Shown here: positions 1-7,555 of the stretch, piece after piece
How the letters are laid out: each line of letters begins with the position of its first letter
How positions within the stretch are numbered: position 1 is the first letter of the stretch
Assembly: GCA_023433655.1 (NCBI GenBank)
Contig: JAEYUE010000016.1
Location: 1-13,121 of the forward strand
DNA: 13,121 nucleotides
Source: Pseudomonadota bacterium
Lineage (GTDB): Bacteria; Pseudomonadota; Alphaproteobacteria; Caulobacterales; Caulobacteraceae
Reading direction: 5' to 3'
Program-made: the position numbers and the translations under genes
The notes under the pieces: generated by a model
Seen by the model: only the letters and a program-made list of their open reading frames with translations
Told to the model about the DNA's origin: nothing
Databases searched by the model: none

Positions 1-232
1 CGACGAGCCCCAGATAAAGGCTGGCCTCCTCGATCGGATGATCCCGCCGGGCGATCTCATAGACCTGCCACAACAGGGCCGACGACTGGATCTGGATGCC
101 CAGCACGGCGACCACCCGTCCCAGCCAAAGCAGGCGGAAGTCGCGGATGCCCCACGGGCTGGCCGGCCCCTCGGGCGGCGCCGGGGGCGTCGGCGGCGTG
201 ACCGGCGCGGTCTCGGGACTCTCGATGGTCAC
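1..232 (-). CDS. MFS transporter, N-terminal part (runs off left edge)
   Basis: Only the first 77 codons are in the window. I translated them by hand from a GTG at 232-230. After a Pro/Ala-rich cytosolic leader of about 25 residues comes DFRLLWLGRVVAVLGIQIQS, then ALLWQVYEIARR and SLYLGLV. This is the typical first transmembrane helix and following loop of MFS exporters of the EntS/'transmembrane secretion effector' type (family knowledge). The substrate cannot be told. The GTG start overlaps the TGA stop of the upstream cupin gene in the sequence GTGA (232-229), so translation is probably coupled and the two form one minus-strand operon. There is no clear Shine-Dalgarno sequence of its own. 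The leader length is uncertain; a later start is possible but would lose the coupling. Confidence 0.75.
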   Translation of the reverse strand, partial: MTIESPETAPVTPPTPPAPPEGPASPWGIRDFRLLWLGRVVAVLGIQIQSSALLWQVYEIARRDHPIEEASLYLGLV

Positions 233-699
233 GTGCGGCGCGGAACCTTCGGATAGGGCGTCCCGTCGCGGTGCAGATAGCCCTCCGGCCGGAAGACCAT
301 GTCGAGGTCGGGATAGTCTCCAGAGTCGCCTCCCGGGGTCCGGGTTCCAACCTCCAGCAGCACCGCCTCCTCGCCCGACCGGTTCTCGATCTTGTGCCCG
401 TTGGCCACGCCCGCCTTGAACCCGGCGCAGTCGCCAGCCCTCAGCACGGTCTCCCCGTCGTCCTCGACCAGCACCACCTCGCCCTCCAGCACCCAGACGA
501 ACTCGTCCTCGCCCGCGTGCCAGTGCCTCTGGCTCGACCAGGCGCCGGCCGGCAGGCGCAGCAGGTTGACCCCGAATTGGTCCAGCCCGACCGCGTCGCC
601 CAGGCGCCAGCGCCGCCGCGGCTTGCACGGCCCGGCGAATTCCTCGGGGTAGCCCGTTCCGTGGGCCGTCGGCGCGGTCTCGATGTCGATCTTCGGCAT
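229..699 (-). CDS. Small single-domain cupin protein
   Basis: A 156-residue protein starting MPKIDIETAP at the ATG 699-697. A longer reading from a TTG at 741 is possible but would add a poor 14-residue tail. The centre carries both cupin motifs. Motif 1 is HWHAGEDEFVWVLEG, giving the His-x-His...Glu metal ligands and the closing Gly. Motif 2 is GDCAGFKAGVANGHKIEN, with the last His ligand. The protein is therefore a probable metal-binding beta-barrel in the cytoplasm. Cupins of this size include sugar-binding, dioxygenase-like and sensor proteins, and nothing here chooses among them. It overlaps the MFS gene downstream by four bases, which suggests a shared role such as handling or sensing the transported compound (inference). 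It is divergent from dapE with only 48 bases between the start codons, so the promoters must lie back to back or overlap. Confidence 0.85.
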   Translation of the reverse strand: MPKIDIETAPTAHGTGYPEEFAGPCKPRRRWRLGDAVGLDQFGVNLLRLPAGAWSSQRHWHAGEDEFVWVLEGEVVLVEDDGETVLRAGDCAGFKAGVANGHKIENRSGEEAVLLEVGTRTPGGDSGDYPDLDMVFRPEGYLHRDGTPYPKVPRRT

Positions 700-747
700 G
701 ACAGGGAGCCTATTCGCAATCGTCCCAACCCCGTAAAGCAAGGATCC

Positions 748-1905
748 ATGAGCGCCGCATCAACTCCGGTTATCGATCCTGTCGAACTGACCCGCGACCT
801 GATCCGCAAACCCTCGGTCACCCCCGCCGACGAGGGGGCCATGGACATCGTCGAACGCCTCCTGACCGGCCTCGGCTTCCACTGCCGCCGCCTGAAATTC
901 GAGAACATCGAAAACCTCTACGCCCGGCGCGGGACGGCCTCGCCCAACCTCTGCTTCGCCGGCCACACCGACGTGGTGCCGACCGGCGCGGCCGAGGCCT
1001 GGTCCGCCGCCCCCTTCGAGGCCGAGGTCAGGGACGGCGTCCTCTACGGCCGCGGCGCCGTCGACATGAAAGGCGGCATCGCGGCCTGGATCGCGGCGGT
1101 CTCGCGCGTGCTGGCCGGCGGCGAGGTCCCCGGCTCGCTCAGCTTCCTGATCACCGGCGACGAGGAAGGCCCCGCCCTGCACGGCACCAAACGGGTCGTT
1201 GAGACCCTGATGGCCGAGGGCGAGGTCATCGACGCCTGCATCGTCGGCGAACCCTCGTCGCAGCACGCCCTGGGCGACACCATCAAGATCGGCCGCCGCG
1301 GTTCGCTCAACACCTGGATCACCGTCCACGGCAAGCAGGGCCACGTCGCCTATCCCGACCGCGCCGCCAATCCGGTGCCGGTGCTGGCCCGCCTCGCCGC
1401 GCGCCTCGCCGATCACCGCCTCGACGACGGCTACACCGCCTTCCAACCCTCCAACCTCGAACTGACCACCCTCGACGTCGGCAACACGGCCACCAATCTG
1501 ATCCCGGCCGAGGCGCGCGGCCGGTTGAACATCCGCTTCAACCCGAACCACACCGGCGAGACGCTGATGGCGTGGCTGAACGCCGAGGCCGGCCGCGCCC
1601 AGGCCGAGAGCGGCCTGCGCATCGAACTGGAGCACCTGCATTCGGGTGACGCCTTCCTCACCGAGGTCGGCCCGTTCGTCACCGGCGTGCAGGACGCGGT
1701 CGAGGCCGCCATCGGTCGCCGCCCCGAGGCCTCCACCACCGGCGGCACCTCCGACGCCCGCTTCATCCGCGCCATGGCCCCTGTGCTGGAACTCGGCCTC
1801 GTCGGCCAGACCATGCACCAGATCGACGAACGCGCGCCGGTGGCCGAGATCGAGGCGCTGACCGAAGTCTATCGCCGCGTCATCACCACCTTCTTCGCCC
1901 GCTAG
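748..1905 (+). CDS. dapE: Succinyl-diaminopimelate desuccinylase
   Basis: A 385-residue protein, normal length for DapE. It hydrolyses N-succinyl-LL-2,6-diaminopimelate to LL-diaminopimelate and succinate, in the succinylase branch that supplies lysine and the meso-DAP of peptidoglycan; it is cytosolic and needs two Zn ions. All expected residues of the M20 peptidase family are visible: FAGHTDVVPTG (His73, Asp75), GRGAVDMKGG (bridging Asp106), TGDEEGPALHGTK (Glu139 as general base, Glu140), IVGEPS (Glu168) and the C-terminal TMHQIDE (His357). The lid/dimerisation domain lies roughly at residues 180-295, beginning GRRGSLNTWITVHGKQGH, and the substrate-binding GGTSDAR is at 332-338. The ATG at 748 has AAGGA just upstream. 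The frame stays open leftward to 271, but that stretch is antisense to the cupin gene and has no DapE similarity. Its TAG stop shares CTAG with the convergent small gene. Confidence 0.97.
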   Translation: MSAASTPVIDPVELTRDLIRKPSVTPADEGAMDIVERLLTGLGFHCRRLKFENIENLYARRGTASPNLCFAGHTDVVPTGAAEAWSAAPFEAEVRDGVLYGRGAVDMKGGIAAWIAAVSRVLAGGEVPGSLSFLITGDEEGPALHGTKRVVETLMAEGEVIDACIVGEPSSQHALGDTIKIGRRGSLNTWITVHGKQGHVAYPDRAANPVPVLARLAARLADHRLDDGYTAFQPSNLELTTLDVGNTATNLIPAEARGRLNIRFNPNHTGETLMAWLNAEAGRAQAESGLRIELEHLHSGDAFLTEVGPFVTGVQDAVEAAIGRRPEASTTGGTSDARFIRAMAPVLELGLVGQTMHQIDERAPVAEIEALTEVYRRVITTFFAR

Positions 1906-2039
1906 AGCAGAAGATTGAGGCCCAGCATCGCCCCGCCGAACATGGCGGCGAAGGCGACCAGAAAGTAGAAGATCTCGCGTCGCGCGCTGCCCCGTCGCTC
2001 CAGGGTCATCGGCGGCAATTCAACCGGCAGCCTGCTCAT
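1902..2039 (-). CDS. 45-residue single-span membrane protein, unknown function
   Basis: Found by direct translation of the 280-base stretch between dapE and the next transporter. It begins MSRLPVELPPMTLERRGSAR and ends in IFYFLVAFAAMFGGAMLGL plus NLLLL-like residues. The layout is a short polar N-terminus, a basic patch (RRGSARR), then one hydrophobic helix of about 22 residues reaching the C-terminus. By the positive-inside rule the N-terminus should be cytoplasmic. A good Shine-Dalgarno sequence, GGGAG (2051-2047), lies 7 bases before the ATG and supports real translation. The TAG stop overlaps the TAG stop of dapE within the palindrome CTAG. I do not recognise the family. Tail-anchored small membrane proteins of this size often act as accessory subunits of larger membrane complexes, but no partner is evident here. 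Confidence 0.65.
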   Translation of the reverse strand: MSRLPVELPPMTLERRGSARREIFYFLVAFAAMFGGAMLGLNLLL

Positions 2040-2186
2040 CGGCCCACTCCCGCAAAACCGCACGAGCCTGCGCCCTGATCCTTGCCGGGCGGTTGAGAAA
2101 CGTGGTTGCTGTCACGCTTGGCTCCGCGCAACCGTCGCCAGTCGTGCGCGCTTCGGCAGGGCCCCGCCGCCGCTTGGGATCGCCTC

Positions 2187-3488
2187 GTGAACCTTCGCTC
2201 GCCCGCCTTCGCCATCCTCTTCGCGGTCAGCCTGATCGCCGCCGCGGGCAATATGGCCCTGCAGTCGGTGCTGCCGGCCATCGGGCGCGAGTTCGGCCTG
2301 CGTGACACCCTGGTCTCGGCCGCCTTCGCCATCTCGGCCCTGATGTGGACCCTGACCTCTCCCTACTGGGCGCGCCTGTCGGACCGGCTGGGACGCAAGA
2401 AGGTGATCATGATCGGCCTCGCCGGCTTCGTCGCCTCGATCGGCGGCTTCGGCCTGGCCACCACCGCCGGTCTGCAGCTGTGGCTGGCCCCACTGGTCGC
2501 CTTCGCCCTGATGGCGGTGGCGCGGACCATCTACGGCGTCTTCGGCTCGGCCTCGCCGATCGCGGCCCAGGCCTATGTCGCCGACCGCACCTCGCCGGAG
2601 CAGCGCACCCAGGCCATGTCGCTACTCGCCTCGGCGCAAGGGCTGGGCACGGTGATCGGCCCGGCGGTGGCGCCCTTCTTCATCCTGCCCTTCATCGGCC
2701 TGGCCGGGCCGATGTACGCCTTCGCCCTGTTCGGCGCCGTGGTGCTGTGGATCGTCTGGCGGCGGCTGCCCAGCGGCGACGTCGTCCGCCGCCCTGCGCC
2801 CGGCCGTCATCAGGGCGATGCGGGGAAGGGCCTGTGGAAGGACCCGCGGGTGCGCGACTACCTGCTTTACGGCCTGCTGGTCACGGGCGCCCAGGCGGTC
2901 AACATCTCCGTGCTGGGCTTCCACATCATCGACGAGATGGCGGTCACCGGCGCGACGGTGCTGGAGGCCCAGCCCTTCATCGGCATCGCCATGCTGGCCG
3001 GGGCGGCCGCCACCCTGCTGGCGCAGTGGGGCCTGATCCCCCTGCTCAAGCTGCAGGCCGCCGACCTGATGCGCTGGGGCGCCGGCCTGGCCCTGGTCGG
3101 CAATCTGATGACCATCGCCGCCCCGGGCTACTATGGCGTGGTCATCGGCTACGCCGTCATCTCGCTGGGCGTCGGCTTCGCCCGCCCCGGCTTCACGGCC
3201 GGATCGTCGCTCTCGGTCGGGGCGCACGAGCAGGGCGCCGTCGCCGGGCTGATGATGTCGCTGGCCGGGCTCAGCTTCCTCGGGCCGCCGGTGATCGGGG
3301 TGGCGCTGTACGAGGTCGCCGAGGCGGCGCCGTTCGCCGCCAACATCGTCCTGCTGGGCTTCGCCGTCATCCTCTGTTTCACCAGCGCCCGGCTGAGGTT
3401 CGGCCCGCCCGATCTGCCCGACCGCGACGAGACCCCGTCGCCCGAGACGCCCCCCGCCTCGCAGCCGGGTCCCGAGGGCGGTCGCTAG
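2187..3488 (+). CDS. MFS transporter, 12-TM drug-antiporter-like
   Basis: A 433-residue inner-membrane protein with about 12 hydrophobic segments. MFS motif A follows the second helix (ARLSDRLGRKK, residues 62-72). A motif-C-like GLGTVIGPAVA (152-162) lies in the fifth helix, a feature of proton-coupled antiporters (family knowledge). The central cytoplasmic loop is around residues 195-220, and the C-terminus is a Pro/Glu/Asp-rich tail of about 30 residues. The substrate is unknown. I chose the GTG at 2187 because the protein then starts with a short positively charged leader directly before helix 1, with a weak GGGAT upstream. A TTG at 2106 in the same frame would add 27 polar, Arg-rich residues and is less likely. 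The SRPBCC gene follows after 43 bases on the same strand and may be co-transcribed. Confidence 0.88.
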   Translation: MNLRSPAFAILFAVSLIAAAGNMALQSVLPAIGREFGLRDTLVSAAFAISALMWTLTSPYWARLSDRLGRKKVIMIGLAGFVASIGGFGLATTAGLQLWLAPLVAFALMAVARTIYGVFGSASPIAAQAYVADRTSPEQRTQAMSLLASAQGLGTVIGPAVAPFFILPFIGLAGPMYAFALFGAVVLWIVWRRLPSGDVVRRPAPGRHQGDAGKGLWKDPRVRDYLLYGLLVTGAQAVNISVLGFHIIDEMAVTGATVLEAQPFIGIAMLAGAAATLLAQWGLIPLLKLQAADLMRWGAGLALVGNLMTIAAPGYYGVVIGYAVISLGVGFARPGFTAGSSLSVGAHEQGAVAGLMMSLAGLSFLGPPVIGVALYEVAEAAPFAANIVLLGFAVILCFTSARLRFGPPDLPDRDETPSPETPPASQPGPEGGR

Positions 3489-3531
3489 GGCTGTCTTTTC
3501 AGCGCCCGAAAGCCGTGCCAGACGAGCCGTC

Positions 3532-3963
3532 ATGGATATTGCCCGCATCGAGAAGCGCGTCGGCGTCCGCGCCACCACCGACCGGATCTGGGAGCTGATC
3601 TCGGACCTGCCGACCTGGGAACGCTGGAACCCGGTCGAGAGGGCCGTGGAGGGAACCATCGCCTATGGCGGGGGCATCGCCCTGACCGAAACCATTCCGG
3701 GCCTGCAGGAACGCCGGGCCTCGGTGCGCGTCGGCGAATGGCAGCCCTACGCCCAGCTGGTCTGGATGGAGAAGCGCGGCCTTTGGTTCCGCTCGATGCG
3801 CTATTTCGAGATCGAGGAACTTGAGGCCGGCAGCTGCATCGTCGCCAATGGCTTCCTCTTCTCAGGCCTGCGCGGCGAGATGCATTTCGACCGTCACCGC
3901 AAGTCCCTGCGCGAGGCGGTTGATGCGGTAGCCGAGGGCCTGAAGACCGCCTCCGAAGGCTAG
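3532..3963 (+). CDS. SRPBCC (START-like) domain protein
   Basis: A 143-residue soluble protein. The N-terminus alternates as the first strand (RIEKRVGVRA), then has the helix motif TDRIWELISDLPTWERWNP, which is the hallmark of the polyketide cyclase/SRPBCC family: a helix-grip fold with a deep hydrophobic cavity for lipids or other small ligands. Later strands include ASVRVGEWQP, QLVWMEKRG and RSMRYFEIEEL, and the C-terminal long helix is at about 119-140. There is no signal peptide. These proteins bind ligands or act as cyclases/hydrolases; the ligand cannot be read from the sequence. It may be expressed with the transporter 43 bases upstream. Its TAG stop shares CTAG (3960-3963) with the stop of tadC on the other strand, leaving no room for a terminator between the two operons. 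Confidence 0.85.
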   Translation: MDIARIEKRVGVRATTDRIWELISDLPTWERWNPVERAVEGTIAYGGGIALTETIPGLQERRASVRVGEWQPYAQLVWMEKRGLWFRSMRYFEIEELEAGSCIVANGFLFSGLRGEMHFDRHRKSLREAVDAVAEGLKTASEG

Positions 3964-4949
3964 CCTCCCTTGGCCATGGTGTCCTGGATGCTGATGATCG
4001 CCGGCGTCAGGATGACGATGAACAGCACCGGCAGGAAGAACAGGATCATCGGCACGGTCAGCTTGGCCGGCAGGGCCGCGGCCTTCTTCTCGGCCGCTGA
4101 CAGGCGCATCTCGCGGTTTTCCTTGGCCATGGTGCGCAGCGCCGATCCCAGCGGCGTGCCGTAGGTCTCGGCCTGGGTCATGGCCGTGGCCACCGACTTG
4201 ACCCCCGGATGGTTGGTGCGCTTGGCCAAGCCTTCATAGGCCATGCGGCGGTCGGGCAGATAGCTTAGCTCGGCCGACAGCAAGGTCAGCTCCTCGGCCA
4301 GATCGATAGACGAGCCGCCGATCTCCTGGCTGACCTTCTGGATCGCCGCCTCGATCGACATGCCCGCCTCGACGCAGATCAGCAGGAGGTCCAGCGCGTC
4401 CGGGAAGGCCTGCATGATCGAGGTGCGGCGCTTGGTGATCCGGTTGGCGAGGAAGATGTTCGGCCCGTAGAAGCCGATCACCGCCGCGACCATGCAGATC
4501 GTCAGCCGGGTCATCACCGGCAGGCCGAAGTCGTTCAGGATGAAGACGTAAAAGACCGCCAGCGCCAGCATCACGAACGGCATCGAGAAGCGGAAGAAGT
4601 AGAAGGTGGTCAGCGGCTTCGGGCCGCGATAGCCGGCCTGGGCCATCTTGTCGGCGACCTTGGGATCCTCCAGCAGCTTGGTCAGGTTCAGGCGCTCGAC
4701 GACCCGCTTCTTGAAGCCGTCGTCGCTGTGGCGGAGGTGCTGCGGCCCCGTGTTCCCGGCGGCGATGGCTTGGCGGGAACGTCTCTTGAGTTCCTCGCGG
4801 CGCACGGCGACCGCCTTCATCCGCCCCTCCAGCTTGGCCTCGCCGCCGAACGAGCCCAGCAGCGTCACCAAGGTGGCGAAGACCAGCACGCCCACTCCGA
4901 TGCTGAGCAGGTTCTGCAGATTGGTGACGAAGCCGATGACGTCTCCCAC
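3960..4949 (-). CDS. tadC: Tad pilus inner-membrane platform protein TadC (CpaH)
   Basis: A 329-residue polytopic protein of the type II secretion F (GspF/PilC-like) family, the last gene of the Tad operon. Hydrophobic segments lie near residues 14-33, 119-138, 148-168 and 297-318. The cytoplasmic T2SSF helical domain spans about 181-313 and carries QAFPDALDLLLICVEAGMS and QAETYGTPLGSALRTMA, both typical of TadC. With TadB it forms the platform on which the ATPase CpaF acts to insert or extract pilin subunits (established for Tad systems). The start is a GTG at 4949, 9 bases after the tadB stop, with a G-run (GGGGG) just ahead as a weak ribosome site. The gene ends tail to tail with the SRPBCC gene. 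Confidence 0.95.
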   Translation of the reverse strand: MGDVIGFVTNLQNLLSIGVGVLVFATLVTLLGSFGGEAKLEGRMKAVAVRREELKRRSRQAIAAGNTGPQHLRHSDDGFKKRVVERLNLTKLLEDPKVADKMAQAGYRGPKPLTTFYFFRFSMPFVMLALAVFYVFILNDFGLPVMTRLTICMVAAVIGFYGPNIFLANRITKRRTSIMQAFPDALDLLLICVEAGMSIEAAIQKVSQEIGGSSIDLAEELTLLSAELSYLPDRRMAYEGLAKRTNHPGVKSVATAMTQAETYGTPLGSALRTMAKENREMRLSAAEKKAAALPAKLTVPMILFFLPVLFIVILTPAIISIQDTMAKGG

Positions 4950-4958
4950 GCCGACCCC

Positions 4959-5936
4959 CTAGAACTTGAACGAGATCATGCGCTTCATCACGAAGACGCC
5001 CAGGGACATCATCAGCACGGCGATCAGCAGCATGAACTGGCCGCGCGGCTCGGTGAACAGCTTGCCCATGTAGGCCGGCGTCGTGATGCTGACGAGGATC
5101 ATCACCGCCGGCGGCAGCGAGCCGATGATGCCCGCCGAGGCCGTCGCCTCGGACGACAGCGCCTTGATCTTCTCGCCCATCATTTTGCGGGCGCGCAGCA
5201 CGGTCGACAGGTTGCCCAACGCCTCCGCCAGGTTGCCGCCGGTCTTCTGCTGGATGCCGATGACGATGGTGAAGAATTTGAGCTCGGGCGTCGGCATGCG
5301 CTCGTACATCTTCTCCAGCGCTTGCTGGAGGGTCAGGCCGACGCCCATGCCCTCCACCAGCATCTGGAATTCAGGGCCGAGCGGGGCCGGACTCTCCCGG
5401 GCGATGATCTTGAAGCAGTCGTGCACCGGCAGGCCCGACTTGATGCCGCGCACGATGACGTCGACGGCGTCGGCGAAATGGCTGGAGAATTTCTTCATCC
5501 GCCGCTTGCCCAGGAAGCCCACGACCCAGCGCGGAAGGCCGAGGCCGAAGATCACCCCGGCGCCGACGGCGATCAGGATGTTGCCGGTGAACAGCAGCGC
5601 CAGCAGCAGGGCGACCACGCCCAGCACGGCGCTGATGATCCAGAAGGTCTTGAGGCTGGTCGACAGGCCGGCCTGCTTCAGCTTGCCCGCGAGGCTGACA
5701 CGGGCCTTGCGTGAGGCGCGCTCCGATTCCTGGAGCTGCTTCATGATCTGCTTGCGGCGGGCCTCGGGCGTGTTGGCCGCGGCCGCCTTGCGGGCGGCGG
5801 CGGTGTTCTGTTTTGGCCCGCCGAAGGTCTGGGCGCGCTTGACCGCGGTGGCGGTGGAATCACCCCCGCCGACGAAGGCCCAGCCGAGGCCGCCGATGGT
5901 GATGAAGGCCAGAACCGCTGCAAGGATCGGAAGCAC
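4959..5936 (-). CDS. tadB: Tad pilus inner-membrane platform protein TadB (CpaG)
   Basis: A 325-residue T2SSF-family protein. It has an N-terminal membrane helix (1-22), then a basic, Ala/Gln/Lys-rich cytoplasmic linker (about 30-90) that probably forms a helix or coiled coil. Two membrane helices lie at about 98-140, the T2SSF domain at about 155-281 (FADAVDVIVRGIKSGLPVHD; IGIQQKTGGNLAEALGNLS), and closing helices at 273-293 and 302-318. It pairs with TadC as the platform of the pilus machine. The start is a GTG at 5936, 5 bases after the cpaF stop, with no good Shine-Dalgarno, so translation probably follows on from cpaF. The linker is a likely contact for the motor ATPase (inference). Confidence 0.95.
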   Translation of the reverse strand: MLPILAAVLAFITIGGLGWAFVGGGDSTATAVKRAQTFGGPKQNTAAARKAAAANTPEARRKQIMKQLQESERASRKARVSLAGKLKQAGLSTSLKTFWIISAVLGVVALLLALLFTGNILIAVGAGVIFGLGLPRWVVGFLGKRRMKKFSSHFADAVDVIVRGIKSGLPVHDCFKIIARESPAPLGPEFQMLVEGMGVGLTLQQALEKMYERMPTPELKFFTIVIGIQQKTGGNLAEALGNLSTVLRARKMMGEKIKALSSEATASAGIIGSLPPAVMILVSITTPAYMGKLFTEPRGQFMLLIAVLMMSLGVFVMKRMISFKF

Positions 5937-5941
5937 GCCGG

Positions 5942-7552
5942 CTACTCCGCCGCGTCGAGGGCTTCGGCGAGCTCGCGCTCCAGGCCGTAGTAGCGGGCGC
6001 GGTCCCAGAAGCGCGGGCGGGCGATGCCGGTCGAGCGGTGACGGCCGATGATCTTGCCGTTCTCGTCCTCGCCGGTGATCTCGTAGACGAACAGGTCCTG
6101 GGTGACGATCACGTCGCCCTCGAGGCCCACGATCTCGGTGATGTGGGTGATGCGCCGGCTGCCGTCGCGCAGGCGGGCCGCCTGCACGATCACGTCCACC
6201 GAGCCGACGATCATCTCGCGGATCGTCTTGGACGGCAGGCCGTAGCCGCCCATGGTGATCATGGACTCCATCCGGCTGATTGCTTCGCGCGGGCTGTTGG
6301 CGTGCAGGGTGCCCATCGAGCCGTCGTGGCCGGTGTTCATGGCCTGGAGCAGGTCGAAGGCCTCGGGGCCGCGCACCTCGCCGACGATGATCCGCTCCGG
6401 ACGCATGCGCAGGCAGTTCTTGACCAGGTCCCGCATGGTGATCTGGCCCTGGCCCTCGAGGTTGGGCGGCCGGGTCTCCAGACGCACCACGTGCGGCTGC
6501 TGCAATTGCAGTTCGGCCGCGTCCTCGCAGGTGATGACGCGCTCGGTCGGGTCGATGAAGGCGGTCAGGGTGTTGAGCAGGGTGGTCTTGCCCGAGCCGG
6601 TGCCGCCCGAAATGACGAGGTTGCAGCGTGAGGCGCCGATGACGCCGAGGACCCGCGCCCCCTCGGGACTGATGGAGCCGAACTCCACCAGGTTCTTCAT
6701 CGTCAGCTTGTCTTTCTTGAACTTCCGGATCGTCAGGGTCGCGCCGTCGATGGCCAGCGGCGGGGCGATGACGTTGACGCGGCTGCCGTCCGGGAGGCGG
6801 GCGTCGCAGATCGGGGAGCTCTCGTCGACGCGGCGGCCGACCTGGGACACGATCCGCTGACAGATGTTCATCAGCTGGGTGTTGTCGCGGAAGCGGACGT
6901 TGGTCAGCTGCACCTTGCCGCCGACCTCGATGAACACCCGCCCGGCGCCGTTGACCATGATGTCGGCGATGTCGTCGCGGCTCAGCAGCGGCTCCAGCGG
7001 GCCGTAGCCGAGCACGTCGTTGACGATGTCCTGGACCAGGTGCTCCTGCTCCGCCACCGACATCGAGACGTTCTTGATGGCCACCAGTTCCGCCACGATG
7101 TCGCGGATCTCCTCCGCCGCCGCCTTCGGATCGAGCCCGGCCAGCTGCGCCAGGTCGATGGTGTTCATCAGCGCGTTGAAGATCGTCGTCTTCGTGGCGT
7201 GGTAGTAGTCCGACTGCTCGCGGACGATCTCGGCGACGGCCTGCGCCTTCTTCAGCTGTTCGAAGCCCGGCGTGGCCTTGGGGCCCGGCGCGTTCTTCGG
7301 GAGCGGCGCCTCGACAGCGGGTCGCGGTCGGGCCGCGAGGGCGTCCAGCCGGTCAGCCGCGGGTGAGGCCGGACGCGAGCCGTAGGTGTCGACGCCCTGC
7401 TCATTGCGCTCCAGCTCGGCCAGCTCGCCGCCGAGCGCGAAGGCCTGGGTCTGGACGCCCTGCTCCGGCTGCCGCTGCACGGCCGCCGGCGACGGCGCCG
7501 GGCGCGGCGCCGCCGCTGGACCTCCCGGTTGAGCTGTGCGCTTGCCGAACAC
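5942..7552 (-). CDS. cpaF: Tad pilus motor ATPase CpaF (TadA)
   Basis: A 536-residue hexameric secretion ATPase of the VirB11/GspE superfamily. Residues 1-95 are a Pro/Ala/Gln-rich, probably disordered leader. The N-terminal helical domain follows (about 98-190, ending DVLGYGPLEPLL). The catalytic core shows Walker A GGTGSGKTT (316-324, Lys322), an Asp box CEDAAEL (342-348), Walker B RIIVGEVRG (Glu392) and a His box NTGHDGSMGTLHANS (His409, His417); arginines of the RLETRPPN type sit near 357-361. All catalytic elements are intact. In Caulobacter this ATPase drives both extension and retraction of the pilus (established). The GTG start at 7552 is 3 bases after the cpaE stop, with AAGAAG inside the end of cpaE as a possible ribosome site. 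Confidence 0.97.
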   Translation of the reverse strand: MFGKRTAQPGGPAAAPRPAPSPAAVQRQPEQGVQTQAFALGGELAELERNEQGVDTYGSRPASPAADRLDALAARPRPAVEAPLPKNAPGPKATPGFEQLKKAQAVAEIVREQSDYYHATKTTIFNALMNTIDLAQLAGLDPKAAAEEIRDIVAELVAIKNVSMSVAEQEHLVQDIVNDVLGYGPLEPLLSRDDIADIMVNGAGRVFIEVGGKVQLTNVRFRDNTQLMNICQRIVSQVGRRVDESSPICDARLPDGSRVNVIAPPLAIDGATLTIRKFKKDKLTMKNLVEFGSISPEGARVLGVIGASRCNLVISGGTGSGKTTLLNTLTAFIDPTERVITCEDAAELQLQQPHVVRLETRPPNLEGQGQITMRDLVKNCLRMRPERIIVGEVRGPEAFDLLQAMNTGHDGSMGTLHANSPREAISRMESMITMGGYGLPSKTIREMIVGSVDVIVQAARLRDGSRRITHITEIVGLEGDVIVTQDLFVYEITGEDENGKIIGRHRSTGIARPRFWDRARYYGLERELAEALDAAE

Positions 7553-7555
7553 GCG

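Noticed and set aside
271..747. Leftward in-frame extension of dapE (159 extra residues)
   Set aside because: It lies antisense to the cupin gene, has no DapE similarity, and a good ATG with AAGGA exists at 748.
700..747. Sigma-70 promoter pair between the cupin gene and dapE
   Set aside because: I looked for -35/-10 pairs on both strands. TTGCTT occurs on the minus strand but has no acceptable -10 at 16-18 bases, so no site is called.
2040..2186. Regulatory elements in the gap between the small membrane gene and the MFS transporter
   Set aside because: Apart from the GGGAG ribosome site of the small gene I see no convincing promoter, hairpin or repeat in these 147 bases.
2036..2332. 98-codon minus-strand frame ending on the start of the small membrane protein gene
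   Set aside because: Arg/Ala-rich, mostly antisense to the start of the MFS gene, with no domain-like pattern. The end-to-start contact is likely chance.
4728..5714. 328-codon plus-strand frame across tadC/tadB
   Set aside because: Composition dominated by His, Asp, Gln, Arg and Ala, as expected for the antisense frame of GC-rich codons; the Tad genes on the other strand are certain.
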